From: Pythium myriotylum
Taxonomy: Eukaryota; Oomycota; Peronosporomycetes; Pythiales; Pythiaceae
DNA: 64,000 bases
Assembly: GCA_023091665.1 (NCBI GenBank)
Contig: JALJCQ010000001.1
Span: 2,542,001 to 2,606,000 of the forward strand
Direction of reading: 5' to 3'
The position numbers and the translations under genes were made by a program. This document shows, piece after piece, positions 1-10,623 of the stretch. Position 1 is the first letter of the stretch. Each line of letters starts with the position of its first letter. Under the pieces are notes generated by a model, which saw only the letters and a list, made by a program, of their open reading frames with translations, was not told the DNA's origin and made no database searches.

Positions 1-2552
1 TCGTTCGTGAAATTCTATCCTCTTGTACTCTCGTGGTGCCCGCTAAGGCAAAACCTTCGCCTCCTCGTCGACCGTCTTGGCCACAACTGAAGCAATAAGT
101 TATCAGAATCCGATTCATCTCTCTTGCTCACTCCGTCTTCGTCTGACGGCCTCTAGATCGAGGGTGCCAAGCCTCTCGAGGATTTTCAAATCAAGCGTAA
201 ATATGGCAGATCCTCACAGTTAGTGGTCGAGATCGATTGACAATTTATGCAGCAGCCTTGGTTGTGATCCACGACAACGTGCTGTCAAGCCCAAGGGATG
301 CGGACCGAGCCATCACGAATAAGTTATTCTGATTGCCGTCGTTTATCGAGCAACGCTTGATATGATCAGCCCCATGCAGACGACTAGGATGCCACCAGTT
401 TGACGGCTCGAGTGGCTGGGCAGCTTCCATTAGTTTGTGATGTAGGAACTGCCGCGCATTCTCGAGCGGGCCAAAACCTATGCTACATCATCCTTATTTA
501 TCTTCGTTTCGGGAAAGGGGCGAATGCTCGTCACATTTCATTGTAGAACAACAGTCTCTCCATCATCCGAGCCATTGAAAGTATCCTTCGTCAAAGACGG
601 CGTCTGAAATCGCTGCGTACAGCGGAATATGATTTTCGCGAGGTGTTTCTTGTCCACATTTCTTTGAAGTGCAATTTCAGCATCGATACCGGGACTGGCA
701 CACGAAATGTGAGCGGACTTGGGCCTGGGCATGGGATTCGGTCGGCCATGAATCATGTCGAGATGGGTGCCGCGGATGCGTGAAAGCGAACGAGAACGCA
801 AGAAGCATTGTTGCCATCGAAGGAGGTCTTCGTATCCCCAAAGAGGTTGTGCTTGACATCACATGAATGTCCTGAATGCGAAGACGAAAGACAGGAAAAC
901 GAAGTAGGATGCGTATTTCTCTGCCTGACCAGACGACCAAAACTTCCGGGAGCTGCTGGATCAACAGCAATAGATTGATTCTCACCCTCAACCCTCGGAT
1001 TTCGCGACGGTGCCTGGAGAATAGAAGAAATCTTTGCGCCATGATCAATTCGGTCCAAAAGCGGATCTCCAATCGCTTCTTCCCACGCGTGATGTCTGTG
1101 TGGACCTGCTACGTGTCTGGATCTGGAGCTAGAGCTTACGCTAAGGCCGAAGCCACAGCAGAGGTTCTCTTTTTGTTCTGTTCATCCCTCGCACCGCAAA
1201 AAAGTTGGTGAGGCGAGACGTGAGGAGCACCACCACCACCGGCAGAGCTACACGCACTCACTCGTTCGCGTGCGAGAAGACGCAGCCAGCATCGAGGATG
1301 ACTCCAGCACTGTGTCCACTATCGGACTCCACAAACACGTCCTATTTCCACCTCCTCCTTCTTCTTATCTGGGTACAACGCGCTTGTTCTGGCACCTATC
1401 TCGTTTGCTCGCTCTCTTGTCTTCTACGTCGGCTCGAGTAGCCTTCTTCTTCACTAGCGCCTGCACCTGGTTCGTGCTTATTGCCCACGCGCGGGAACAG
1501 CCAGCAAACATCCCGGGGAAGAAGATCGTATTGTGCTCGATTTGAAGCCGATGTATCACAGAATATACGACTCGCTCTTTGTGATCTTGTCCTCGAACCT
1601 CGAGCGAGTCATCTGCCCTTCGTAGTGCCTTCTTAAAGCGGCTGCGGACGATTCTCATCGCTTGTACACTCAACGAGCTCTGTCATGGAAAAAGAAAATA
1701 GTGTTTGTCCGGCATAGCGATCAAATTCCACCACCGCACTAGACCGAGCTTCTGATCTAGCTCCGTCACCGCACATTTGCACGTAGAGCACAGAGTATGT
1801 ATTCGCGAGATAATGCTCCGAGTCGATCGTTGCGGTCTTGGATCGAGATGATTGAAAGGCGGTGCCAGCCAACGGAATTCACCAGCGGGTCGTTTGCGAT
1901 GAGGATGTTCGGGAGGCTGCGGTGCTCGCTGAAGCGCGTGCGCACGAGCCCAATGCTTTAGCCACCATTGGTGAGCAGGCAGGTTTTTCGGCACCGCTGG
2001 CTCTCGAGATCAGTAATAATCGAATGCTTGACCATGTTTGTAGAGCTCGTCGCTGCCCGTTCGAGTCATGACAGAACAATTGGATCGCTTCACTCGCGTG
2101 GCGGTCGCTTCTTGGTCAGCAAAAGGAGCTCGAGCTCGCAGTATGAACTCTTCGTCGTACTCGACAACCCACAGCCACGTCTTGGCCAGCAGAGCTCTTC
2201 TCGGCGGATCGTACCCGCGACAGTTTGAGACGAGACGGTCTTCAGCCCTTTCTCTCACGTCGTCGCGCGCTCCGTTCAACAGCCATCGCGCCGCCCCATG
2301 CCGACACCTCATCGTTCCCATTTCCGACCAGATAGTCACTAAATCGAAGCAATGTGTCTTGGACCCATGGAGGTTGCGCGAATGTCGCCGGCCGGACCGG
2401 TTCACCTTCCCAGGCGCGAGTGAACCGCGGTCCGCGCCATTCCGCCAGCCAGTGTTTGACCAGTGGTTGGCTCTCGCGCCGCAGGTTCGACCGCTTGACG
2501 GCGCCGGTGCACACAGTACGGAACTGCTCCTGCGAAAAAGCAAATCGACACT
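1..2552. other. gene-poor stretch upstream of eL27
   Basis: No protein family is recognisable here. Open frames exist on both strands, the longest at 2068-2967 (+) and 2010-2702 (-), but they overlap each other, are rich in Arg/Ser and show no domain. The last few hundred bases are probably the promoter and 5' leader of the eL27 gene that begins at 2553. Confidence 0.5.
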
Positions 2553-3414
2553 ATGGGCATGTAAGTTGGCGCGACTTGACGCGCGGCGGCGGGGCGGAGC
2601 ACGGGCGGAGACGAATCGAGTGCGCGCGAGAGATGCGGACGCTTCGATCTGCGAAAGAAGCGCGAGAATCGAGCGAGAATTGGCCGAGTTACGAGAGCTC
2701 AAAGAACAGAGACTCGGCGACGCGGAAACCTGGTGCTGGCGACGAACAGATCGACATGAACGACTAGATCAACCAACGAGACAGCGAGCTGCACATACAG
2801 TCGACTCGCGTGGGGTGGACATTGAGAACGCTTCTCGTTTGGGGACGCGCTGCTTCGGGTCGTGGCGAGATCTCTCAGTTGCGTGGACGACTTCTCTTCG
2901 ACCGAACCGTGGATTCCGCCCCCCGCGCCGCGCCGGATGCAACTTCACTAGAAACGAGTTCGACTGACGCGTTTTGCCTTGTTGCAGTGTCAAGAACGGA
3001 AAGGTTGTTGTGTTGCTGAACGGCCGCTTCGCTGGCCGCAAGGCCGTGGTCGTCAAGACCCACGATGAGGGCCGCGGCGACCGCAAGTTCGGCCACGCCA
3101 TCGTTGCCGGCATTGACCGTTACCCGCGCAAGGTGACGCGTGCCACGAGCAAGAAGAAGCTCATCAAGAAGTCGAAGGTCAAGCCGTTCATCAAGGTCGT
3201 CAACTTCAACCACATCATGCCGACGCGTTACGTCGTTGACATCGACCTCAAGAAGGTCCTCGACGACGAGGTCCTCGCCAACCCGGAGTCGCGCGTCGAG
3301 TCGCGCAAGACCATCAAGAAGGTGTTCGAGGAGCGCTACCTGAACCAGGCCACGATCAAGTCGGAGAAGAAGGCCGCCGGCGTGAGCTTCTTTTTCAAGA
3401 AGCTCCGCTTCTAA
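2553..3414 (+). CDS. RPL27: 60S ribosomal protein eL27 (L27e)
   Basis: Structural protein of the large cytosolic ribosomal subunit. Two exons are inferred: 2553-2560 and 2988-3414, separated by a 427-bp intron with a GTAAGT donor and a TTGCAG acceptor. The first exon supplies only ATGGGCAT; joining it to exon 2 restores the family N-terminus M-G-I-V-K-N-G-K-V-V-V-L-L-N-G-R. The body keeps the KOW-like segment NGRFAGRKAVVVK, the GIDRYPRKVT stretch and the C-terminal FFFKKLRF. The product is 144 aa, close to the usual 136. A long first intron directly after the start codon is common in ribosomal protein genes and is far longer than the 42-75 nt introns elsewhere in the window. Exon 1 placement is inference; exon 2 is certain. 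Confidence 0.93.
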
Positions 3415-3738
3415 GCGATCAAATGTCGCCCGACTTTGCTTCGATCTAGAGGAGTGTGCTTCTGAGCTGATCCTGGGGTGGTATTAGTAATGCAGCAAAT
3501 TTCAGTTCCGCTTCGCTCGGTTGTCAGGGTTGATGAAGTTGCGTGGCTGCCTTAGCTGAGGTCATCCTTACGAATGATTATACTTAGCTTTTTCGTGCTA
3601 AGATAAGTCGGGGTGTGCGGGTCAAGAGCCGGTATCTTGTATTGCCGCAGCGTGATTTGAACTCAGTCGCCTTCCTCTCAGCTCGAGTCCTCCGCCCTTT
3701 CCTTGACAGGCAACCCAACCTGGCATAGGTTCAATAGA

Positions 3739-4427
3739 ATGTCGTGGGGTTCTCCAAACAAGGATGAGAAGTTCTACAAGGGCGCAAAGAATGACACTGC
3801 TTGGAACAAGGTTTTAGTGCTCACCAACAATGTTGTTTCACGTGTGGTCCACTGATGAAAGCTTCGTAGGATTTACTTTGGCGATATCACGTCGCTAAAG
3901 AGACGAAGCAGAGCAAAATTAACGCTGGAGAGATTCCTTGCACTGATCCGACGCTGAAGATGCGTCACATCCGCATGAAAATGGGTATCACAGGAACCCT
4001 TATTCCTGACTTTACTCCTCGTATGGAGGAGCCGTCTGCAGTGGAGCCGAGGGGTCTCCATCAATCTCTCAGCAGAAGCTTCGTTCGAGAAGGCGATGAC
4101 GTGCGGTCTGTGATAAGCAAAGGTATAGAAATCGCTTTGCTCCTTGTTTCAGTTGAGTTGATATCCCTTAATCGCGTAGTGCGTTCCTTAAGATCCCTGA
4201 AAAGTTCATGCTCGACGTCATCACCATCTATTTCGTCTTCGTCGCGCTCGCTTCACGTTGAAGACATCCAGCAAATCCTTGAGAGCCAGTCGCGTATGTT
4301 GAAAGCAAACACTGAAGGAGAAATCTTGGCTATGCGCCTTGCACTTCAAGATGAAGCGCGGAAACGGGAAGCGGCAGAACGAAAGCTGTCGTTACTGTGT
4401 GAGAAAATGGGGATTGAGGACAAGTGA
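3739..4427 (+). CDS. hypothetical coiled-coil protein
   Basis: Not recognised as a named family. Three exons are inferred: 3739-3810, 3870-4122 and 4180-4427. Intron 1 has a weak GTTTTA donor and a CGTAG acceptor; intron 2 is 57 nt. The product is about 171 aa. Residues 1-60 are charged and begin MSWGSPNKDEKFYKG; a Ser-rich middle follows. The last ~50 residues (VEDIQQILESQ through EKMGIEDK) form a Glu/Lys/Leu-rich amphipathic helix, probably a coiled coil. Intron 2 is a multiple of three and contains no stop, so its retention would only add 19 residues. The gene converges with the RNA-binding protein gene whose stop lies 60 bp away. Coding status is supported by frame continuity across both introns, not by homology. 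Confidence 0.6.
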
Positions 4428-4486
4428 TATCAGACACCTATCGAAATGCACTAGACTTCTATCTATGAGGGTTTATCGCGACAACT

Positions 4487-5467
4487 CTACTCGGCACCAT
4501 CTGTGCTACGGAATCGTTTCAGGATGCCCATGAAAAAGGCCTTGGTGTTCTTCACGCGGTCAGACACACATCGGTTGTACTCTTCGAGTGCGTTTTTCGC
4601 CGTAGCGTAGTCGAACCACGACAGAAAGTCAATCATGCGGTCGTCAACGTCCTCGGCTTTCAGCTTGGAGTCGGGCGCGTCGATGTACTTTTGTACGAGG
4701 GCTCGGGTCTTCTCGATCTGCTTTTCACTTTGCTTTTTACGGAGTCCGTCGATCTTGCCGCGACGCTGCTCCGACTTGTTGCCACCTCCACTTGCCGTGA
4801 GTTCAACGTTAATGCGGCGACCATTGAGAAGCGTATGGTGGCGCGAGAGTGCGGCGCCGAGAGCCTTGCTGTCCTTGACTTCGATAAACGCTGTACCCTT
4901 GAACTTGCCCGTTTTCTTGTCTGTGAGCATGCGCAACGTGATTTCGCCAGCCTCGGCGAAGTGGTCGCGCACCATCTTCTCCGTGCACTTGAAAGGGAGC
5001 TGCCCGACGAAAAGCGTCAAGTGGATTCGCTTGCGTTTGGCGTCTTGCTCCCCGTCTTCGGCCTCATTCACCTTCGCCTTGCGCTTGCGTTTCTTGCCGA
5101 TCTGCTCCGCGTCCTTTTCGGCCTGCGAGTCGCTGCCTCCGGCCTTGCGCTGCTGGCGCTTCGCGCCCAAAGCATCGCCAGAGGCCTCCTTCTTGCCTTC
5201 GTCCTTACCCGATGCGCTCTCGCCAGTCGCCACGCGCTGCTGCTCGCGCATCAGCTTGCGTCGCTCTTTGGCATTGAGCTTCGCGGCCGCCGGCGCCTTC
5301 GCTGGTTCGGCAACTGGCTCCGCCTTAATCTTCTTCTCGACTTTGACCGCCGCCTCGCTCGCGCCCTGGCCCTCGGCCTTGATCGGCGTCTCTTGCTTGA
5401 CGGACTTTTCGCTCTCGCTCTTCTGCTGCTGCTGGCGAAGCAGCTTGCGTCGCTCCTTGGCGTTCAT
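4487..5467 (-). CDS. RRM protein with hnRNP Q/R-type acidic (NURR) domain
   Basis: Likely nuclear or nucleolar RNA-binding protein of 326 aa. The start is the ATG at 5467, because the frame further upstream offers only a TTG. The N-terminal half is Lys/Glu/Ala-rich with two copies of an NAKERRKLxRxQQ motif (residue 1 and about residue 66). One RRM follows at about residues 147-220, with RNP2-like LTLFVGQLPF and RNP1-like KFKGTAFIEV. The C-terminal ~50 residues (DDRMIDFLSWF to FMGILKRFR) resemble the acidic NURR domain of hnRNP Q/R, which normally lies N-terminal to the RRMs. Yeast Nop6-like proteins are an alternative comparison for the RRM half. The RRM call is firm; the NURR call is by pattern. 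Confidence 0.85.
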   Translation of the reverse strand: MNAKERRKLLRQQQQKSESEKSVKQETPIKAEGQGASEAAVKVEKKIKAEPVAEPAKAPAAAKLNAKERRKLMREQQRVATGESASGKDEGKKEASGDALGAKRQQRKAGGSDSQAEKDAEQIGKKRKRKAKVNEAEDGEQDAKRKRIHLTLFVGQLPFKCTEKMVRDHFAEAGEITLRMLTDKKTGKFKGTAFIEVKDSKALGAALSRHHTLLNGRRINVELTASGGGNKSEQRRGKIDGLRKKQSEKQIEKTRALVQKYIDAPDSKLKAEDVDDRMIDFLSWFDYATAKNALEEYNRCVSDRVKNTKAFFMGILKRFRSTDGAE

Positions 5468-5940
5468 CTTCGTGGACGGCAGGCAGCTTCGAATCTGCTT
5501 GTCGTTTCGTGCTCCACGCGATTTGACTGGCGCGAGCCGAACCAAACTAATAGAGACCCGGGGGTACTAAAAGGTTTCGAGCGTGATGGTCGTTCTCATG
5601 ATGATCGCGATGGACCTCCCGAGCAAGCCACTGTCATGCTCAGTTGCCGTGCACCACAGAAGTGAAGTGAGCTGCATCGACTGTGCTACAACTTCCTAAT
5701 GCAGTGTTCTACTGGAGTGAGCAAAGAGCTGCCTGACGACGCGAGACTCGATGCAATTTGAAATAGATCGGAGCGCCATTGCACCCGTGGAAATGGTTAT
5801 TATTCGCTTTCCATCATATACTGTCTAGCGATTGATAGCAAGTAGAGTCCTCAGCGTTTTCTCCTTGTGGAGAGACTCGGACAGAAACTTCGTGCTACGT
5901 TTAATCACGCGGAAAGGAAAAACACACTACAAACGCGGCC
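5468..5940. other. intergenic, divergent promoter region
   Basis: Lies between the start of the minus-strand RRM gene and the plus-strand membrane-protein gene. No gene or repeat is recognised. Upstream sequence for both neighbours must be here. Confidence 0.45.
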
Positions 5941-6048
5941 TCTATCGACACTTGTCTACTTGAACGGGAAAGCCAAAGTGACTCCACCGGAGAGCTCCAC
6001 GCCTTTTCGCCACCAGCGCTTTCGAACCTCGTTAGAGCACTACCCTCG

Positions 6049-6507
6049 TTGCTAACAGTGTTAAGAACTACTACCGTCAAAGCCGATGACGTTGGCAGAG
6101 CGTCAGTGTCATTCGAGCCTTCGTCGACGGCCGCGATTGTGTTGCCGCTCATTATCACGGGCGGCATCGCCGTGGGCGGCGTCTCGAGCTACGGCATGTA
6201 CCAGGCGGGCAAGCATCTCGCTCTCCCGTCGAGCGCGACCGAGGCGCCGCCCAAGAGCTTCCTGAGCCTCTCGCTGGGGCTCGCGTCGGCCGGCGGCGCC
6301 TACAGCGCGCAGAACCGCATACTCAACCAGCAGTTCGCGCACCTGCTGACGTACGAAGTGCCGGCCAAGGTCGAGCACTGGAAGTTCCGCGACTTCCTGC
6401 GCGTCACGGGGCCGTTCGTCGTCACGCGCGTCGCCATGGTCTCCTTGTCGGTGGCGGCGATGGGGTTCGTAACAACCAAAGTGGACGTGCTGCGATCGCA
6501 AAAGTAG
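6049..6507 (+). CDS. small integral membrane protein, 5' end unresolved
   Basis: Not recognised. The frame gives up to 152 aa with three hydrophobic, Gly/Ala-rich stretches: TAAIVLPLIITGGIAVGG, a segment around LSLGLASAGGAYSA, and VVTRVAMVSLSVAAMGFV. It is probably an organelle or vesicle membrane protein. The frame at 6049 begins with TTG and stays open upstream to about 5941 without an ATG; the first in-frame ATG is 6196, inside a coding-like stretch. Either the true ATG lies in an upstream exon or translation starts at 6196. The 3' end (stop at 6505-6507) is clear. It stands upstream of the PI-PLC-like gene in the same orientation. Confidence 0.55.
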   Translation: MLTVLRTTTVKADDVGRASVSFEPSSTAAIVLPLIITGGIAVGGVSSYGMYQAGKHLALPSSATEAPPKSFLSLSLGLASAGGAYSAQNRILNQQFAHLLTYEVPAKVEHWKFRDFLRVTGPFVVTRVAMVSLSVAAMGFVTTKVDVLRSQK

Positions 6508-6756
6508 GTCGGTTGTTCTCAAAAAGACCAATACACGTCCCACTGGCCGATAGCTTCAACCAACTTGACGAGATTCGTCTGTTATCCGGATTGGAGACTG
6601 TATACTTGCCGTCGGTATCCGGAAAAAAAGTGTCGCATGAGTTGACGCTCCGGATAACGCTGATGAGTCGGCCGTCAGTATACGACGTATACCTGCTGTT
6701 GACGGCCTGAGCTTGTCACCAGGAAGAAGCTCATTCGCAGTTCCACTTCCTTGAAG

Positions 6757-8568
6757 ATGCGACTCGGAATCGCGTGGAAGGTCGCCGTCGCAGCGGCGTT
6801 TCTCTCGCCATGTAGTGCCGAGCCGACGCAGCGCGCTGGGCTCGACGAGAGCGCGGTCGCTCAGATGCTCAACGCGACGCTCTCGGGCTCCAAATTCGCC
6901 TTCCGCGACGAGCTCTTCACCGCGCAAGCTCGCGATGCCTTCCAGCGGTTTGTGCGCGACACGATTCCCGACACCGTTCCGTCTGGTGTCAACTGCAAGA
7001 AAGTCAAGCACTGCGACAAGAACAACGTCTGCGCGATCGTCTGTGAACGCGGCTCGGTCGTCATCGACCCGTGGCTCCAGAAAGCCCTCAAGCTACAACG
7101 CAAGCTGGCCTACAAACGCAATTTCTGCCACGCGCACCTACCAGGCACCCACAATTCAGCCATCAACATCGCAGACGTAGGTCTTTGTCGCAGGTGGAGC
7201 TGTTCAGACGCACAGGAGTGACGTGGGTGTCTATGCACGTAGGGCTACGGAGTGGAGGACCACGTCTTTGAGATGTATTTGCAGTACATCTCGTGGATCA
7301 AGTCTGGCCTGGAAGTGCACACGAACGACCAACTGTTTACTTTGACTGACCAGCTCAACATGGGTGTACGGTTCCTTGAGCTGGACGTACACTGGTTCGA
7401 CGATGACCTCCGCATCGCCCACTGCGGCGGGTTCCGCTCGGGTTTGCTCGACGGGCTTATCAGCGCCTTCAACTATGTCGCCAAATGGCTCGGGACCAAC
7501 ATCGAATGGGATTCCGCGACCATAGGGTGTAAGCCAAGTCTCAGCAGCATTCCTTCAAGTGAGCAACGCCGCCTCAACGAGGCGTTGGAAGAGGTAGCAA
7601 CGTGGCTACACGCACCTGAAAACAAGGACGAGTTTTTGATGATATTCTTCGACGACGAGAACAACCTCTTCCGGTGGAAGAAGGTGATGACGCTACTCAA
7701 GTACTTGCGCGCTCACTTCGATAACAAGGAAATTTTGCTCCCGAACGATCTCGTGCTCACAAAAGGTTGGCCCAACTTCCAGTCGCTCTTAGATGCAGGA
7801 AAGCGGATCATCTTCATGAGTGGCTCAAACTACTCTCCCCGTGCCGACGAGATGCTCTTTGTCAAGGACGATATCTGCAACTGGACTGAACCAGCTTTGC
7901 CGTTTTCGCCATATCCGGACTGTCTCTTCGACCGCAGTCAGATCAGCCCCCTTGACCGAAGGAAGACAATCTTTCGCCCAGAGACGAGCGAGATTGTATA
8001 CGCTTTCCTCAATGCAGACGGGCACATCGGTGGCAACGAGTATCTGCTCAATGAAACCTCAATCCCTCCGCTCATCGAGTGCGGTGTCAACATTCCTTCT
8101 CCAGACAACATCTCACCCCAGCGTATGGAAAGCATGGTTTGGGTTCTCGACAAACCAAATGAACTCACTCCCGGCAAATGTGTCGCTATTCTACGCGACT
8201 CGCCGAGGTGGACAAGCGTTGACTGTGACCACGAAGGGTTCGTGGCAACATGTGCACATCAGTCCCGGTACTCGCAGTGGGCCATCGGAAAGGAGGCTGT
8301 CACTGAGAAGGACGCGAACGCATCGTGCGCCAAAATCTCTGACGTCTTGGCATACCGTGCTCCAACAAATGGGTACGAGAACAAGCTCGTTCACAACATG
8401 CTGTCACGGGCACCATCATCTGTCCAAGGTGTGTGGATCAACGCGAAGTCAATTGTTCGAAAAGTATTCGCGACAAAGTCAGATTCTGCCTTTCGAGCCC
8501 CGAGTCCGGCGGATTCTGTGGCCTCTCCGACGTTTGAGGAACGTGCGGAGGTGTTGTCGGTTGAATAG
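6757..8568 (+). CDS. secreted PI-PLC X-domain-like protein
   Basis: Two exons, 6757-7176 and 7243-8568, with a 66-nt phase-0 intron (GTAGGT donor, CACGTAG acceptor), giving about 581 aa. The start is the first ATG and is followed by a clear signal peptide (MRLGIAWKVAVAAAFLSPCSA). The X-like region begins around residue 126 with CHAHLPGTHNSAINIADGYG, where the His and Asn match the first catalytic block of PI-PLC-like phosphodiesterases. LNMGVRFLELDVHWFDDDLRIAHCGG supplies the Glu/Asp and second His block. Later segments include DEFLMIFFDD and many Cys residues, fitting an extracellular disulfide-bonded enzyme. It probably cleaves phosphoinositide or GPI-type phosphodiesters at the cell surface; the substrate is unknown. 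The Ser/Ala-rich C-terminus has no obvious membrane anchor. Confidence 0.82.
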
Positions 8569-8982
8569 ATAATACGTATTCCTTCAGCTTCAAGAGTCAA
8601 GCAATTTGCTCGCTGTTGCAAACGATCTTCCAATAAAAACCAACAGTAGAATCTCAACGACATCCGACGACCAGCGTCCGCGTGTCCCACCTGGCACTCC
8701 AGGACGGTCACCCCGACCTTCCATCTCTGCTTGACACTGATCTGCGTTCGTGGTGGTCTTCACAAGCCGACCACGTCGACCCCAAACAGATCCATCCCTC
8801 CCTATTAGGATTCGCACTGTAGAAGCCAATAGACTTCACTCCATCATCAGAGTCTCAACGTCGAATGGCAGTCAGCATGCTCTTAAAAACAAAACTCCAA
8901 TGTATTCAATGGATTCAGGTGGCTCGAGCTACTCTCTTCCGGCAAGGAGCCAAATGTTGAGCGAGCACGTAGACAAATCTGC
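8569..8982. other. intergenic, convergent 3' ends
   Basis: Lies between the stop of the PI-PLC-like gene and the stop of the first elicitin-like gene, which face each other. An AATAAA-like signal (CCAATAAAAACC, about 8630) may end the PI-PLC transcript. No gene is seen. Confidence 0.45.
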
Positions 8983-9546
8983 CTAGCACGACGTCGGTCC
9001 CGAGGTGGTGCTACCGGTCGTAGGCGTCACGGTGGGGGTCGTGGTCGTCGTAGTGGGCGTCGCCGTGGTCGTCGATGGCGCCGCAGTGGTGATCGAAGGC
9101 GCCGCGGTGGTGGTCGAAGGCGCCGCGGTGGTGGTCGAAGGCGCGGCAGTCGTGGTCGCAGGGCTTGCAGTAGTCGTCGATGGAGCCGCAGTCGTCGAGG
9201 CTGGCGGAGCGGTCGTCGAGAGGGCAGCACAGCTGCTGTCGAAGTTGTGCGTGAGAGTGTAGACGTTGATCGTGGTGGATCCAATGGTGAGGTCGCAGTC
9301 CGTCGGGTTGAGAGCAATGACCGCCGTGATCAGCGACTTGCACGCTGACGACGCACACATCTTAGCCGTTTGCTCCGAAGTCGGAAGGCCCGAAGGGGTC
9401 AACAGGTTGTAACCGGAGTCGTTCGTGCAAGTGCTCAAGTTCGAGTTGGACGCAATTGGCAAGAGCTTGGAGATCTCCGTGTCCGGACAGGTCGCGGCCG
9501 AGGCGACAGCGACGATAGCAGCAGTGATGACGGTCTTGGCAAACAT
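8983..9546 (-). CDS. elicitin-like protein 1, long Thr/Ala/Pro tail
   Basis: Secreted sterol/lipid-binding elicitin-family protein, 187 aa. Translation starts at the ATG at 9546, giving the signal peptide MFAKTVITAAIVAVASA. The elicitin domain follows with six cysteines (TCPDTE, STCTND, KMCASS, SACKS, TDCDL, SSCAAL), the family hallmark. After about residue 115 comes a tail of PSTTTAA-type repeats ending TSGPTSC, a likely heavily O-glycosylated stalk tethering the protein to the wall. It is the most diverged of the three related copies at 9-12.7 kb and has the same orientation as the three elicitin genes that follow. Confidence 0.92.
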   Translation of the reverse strand: MFAKTVITAAIVAVASAATCPDTEISKLLPIASNSNLSTCTNDSGYNLLTPSGLPTSEQTAKMCASSACKSLITAVIALNPTDCDLTIGSTTINVYTLTHNFDSSCAALSTTAPPASTTAAPSTTTASPATTTAAPSTTTAAPSTTTAAPSITTAAPSTTTATPTTTTTTPTVTPTTGSTTSGPTSC

Positions 9547-10623
9547 GTTCGGAGGTGTCGAAAGATGTCGAATACGGTTGCTTGTGTTGTCCAAAGGGGA
9601 TTTTGGAAAGTGAGAAGCTTCTAGCTGAACCAAGTGGGCTGCCTGAAGCCTCGGAAAGAAGCCAGAGAACGACGATGCTTATGTTCGCAAGACTTTGGAT
9701 AAGGAGACTATTCCCTCAGTCTGAAAAGTTACGTCAGAGGCGTCAAGCAATCGCGTGGGATCAACTCGTTCAAGATTGCAGACGGCGAGGTGTGACTGCA
9801 AAGATCTGGCGAACAGTCTTACTTCACTCTTTACCAAGATTCGAGGATAGGCACAGCTCATCGAGCGCATTTCTCATCTCATGGCGACCCGAGAGCGAAT
9901 GCGCAGCTAGTAATCAAATTTGGCAAGACACAGGATTTCTGGTATGAGGCCTTTCAAGATCAGCCCCCTCGCCGTTCATCACGATGAAGTTGCCGTCCAC
10001 TCTCACGTAGACGAGCCCATGTACCAGGCACAATGGTACAGATGGCTACACTGGTTCCGGATCAGCATCGGAGAATCCTCCATCGGCACTGCAAACAGCC
10101 TTGTCGCAGTCGGCAAACTCCTGTCTCAATGGATGCGATCAGCCCTGGCGTGTTTCATAGAGCGATTGCTTGATGGACGCACACGTCGTCGCTCAGCTGC
10201 CCACAGCACGCTGATCATGAATGCCCCATACTCGCTACTGGTGTTAGCAGCGCCAACATCGTTGTCACTTGCAATCTTTCACGGCGTCCAACAACTCCCT
10301 GTCTTCCTGCAACTATTCCTGGTTGGATCACCTGGGGCCTTAGACTTCAGACGCGCTCAGCACGAACCGAGACACACATCGACCCTACGTCTGCGACCGC
10401 TCGCCATGCAAGATCAACTTCAAGCTCAAGTGGTGATCAGGAAAAAAACCTGGAGGGAAATATATTGAGTGAACAAGACGCAAGCTAGCCGGAGATACCG
10501 CAACAACGCCATCAAGGGCACAACGACATCGTCAGCTACCCCAGCTTCCGAAAATTGGTCGCGAGCGCGAGGTTGTACTGGATCGGCGTCGGTTCTAACG
10601 ACGGAACCTCAGTGAGAGAGTGC
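9547..10623. other. spacer between elicitin genes 1 and 2
   Basis: No gene is recognised. From 10351 onward the sequence is the 3' flank of elicitin gene 2 and is closely repeated at 11894 onward, downstream of elicitin gene 3. An open frame at 9920-10468 (+) crosses into this repeat and has no family resemblance. Confidence 0.5.

Noticed and set aside
2068..2967. 299-codon plus frame and the overlapping 230-codon minus frame upstream of eL27
   Set aside because: They overlap each other and the inferred eL27 first exon and intron; Arg/Ser-rich with no domain.
4635..5665. Two ~310-codon plus-strand frames opposite the RRM gene
   Set aside because: Leu/Ser/Arg-rich shadows of a Lys/Glu-rich minus-strand gene whose RRM is unmistakable.
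9920..10468. 182-codon plus-strand frame between elicitin genes 1 and 2
   Set aside because: Its 3' part lies in the duplicated elicitin flank, where the second copy does not preserve an equivalent gene; no domain is seen.
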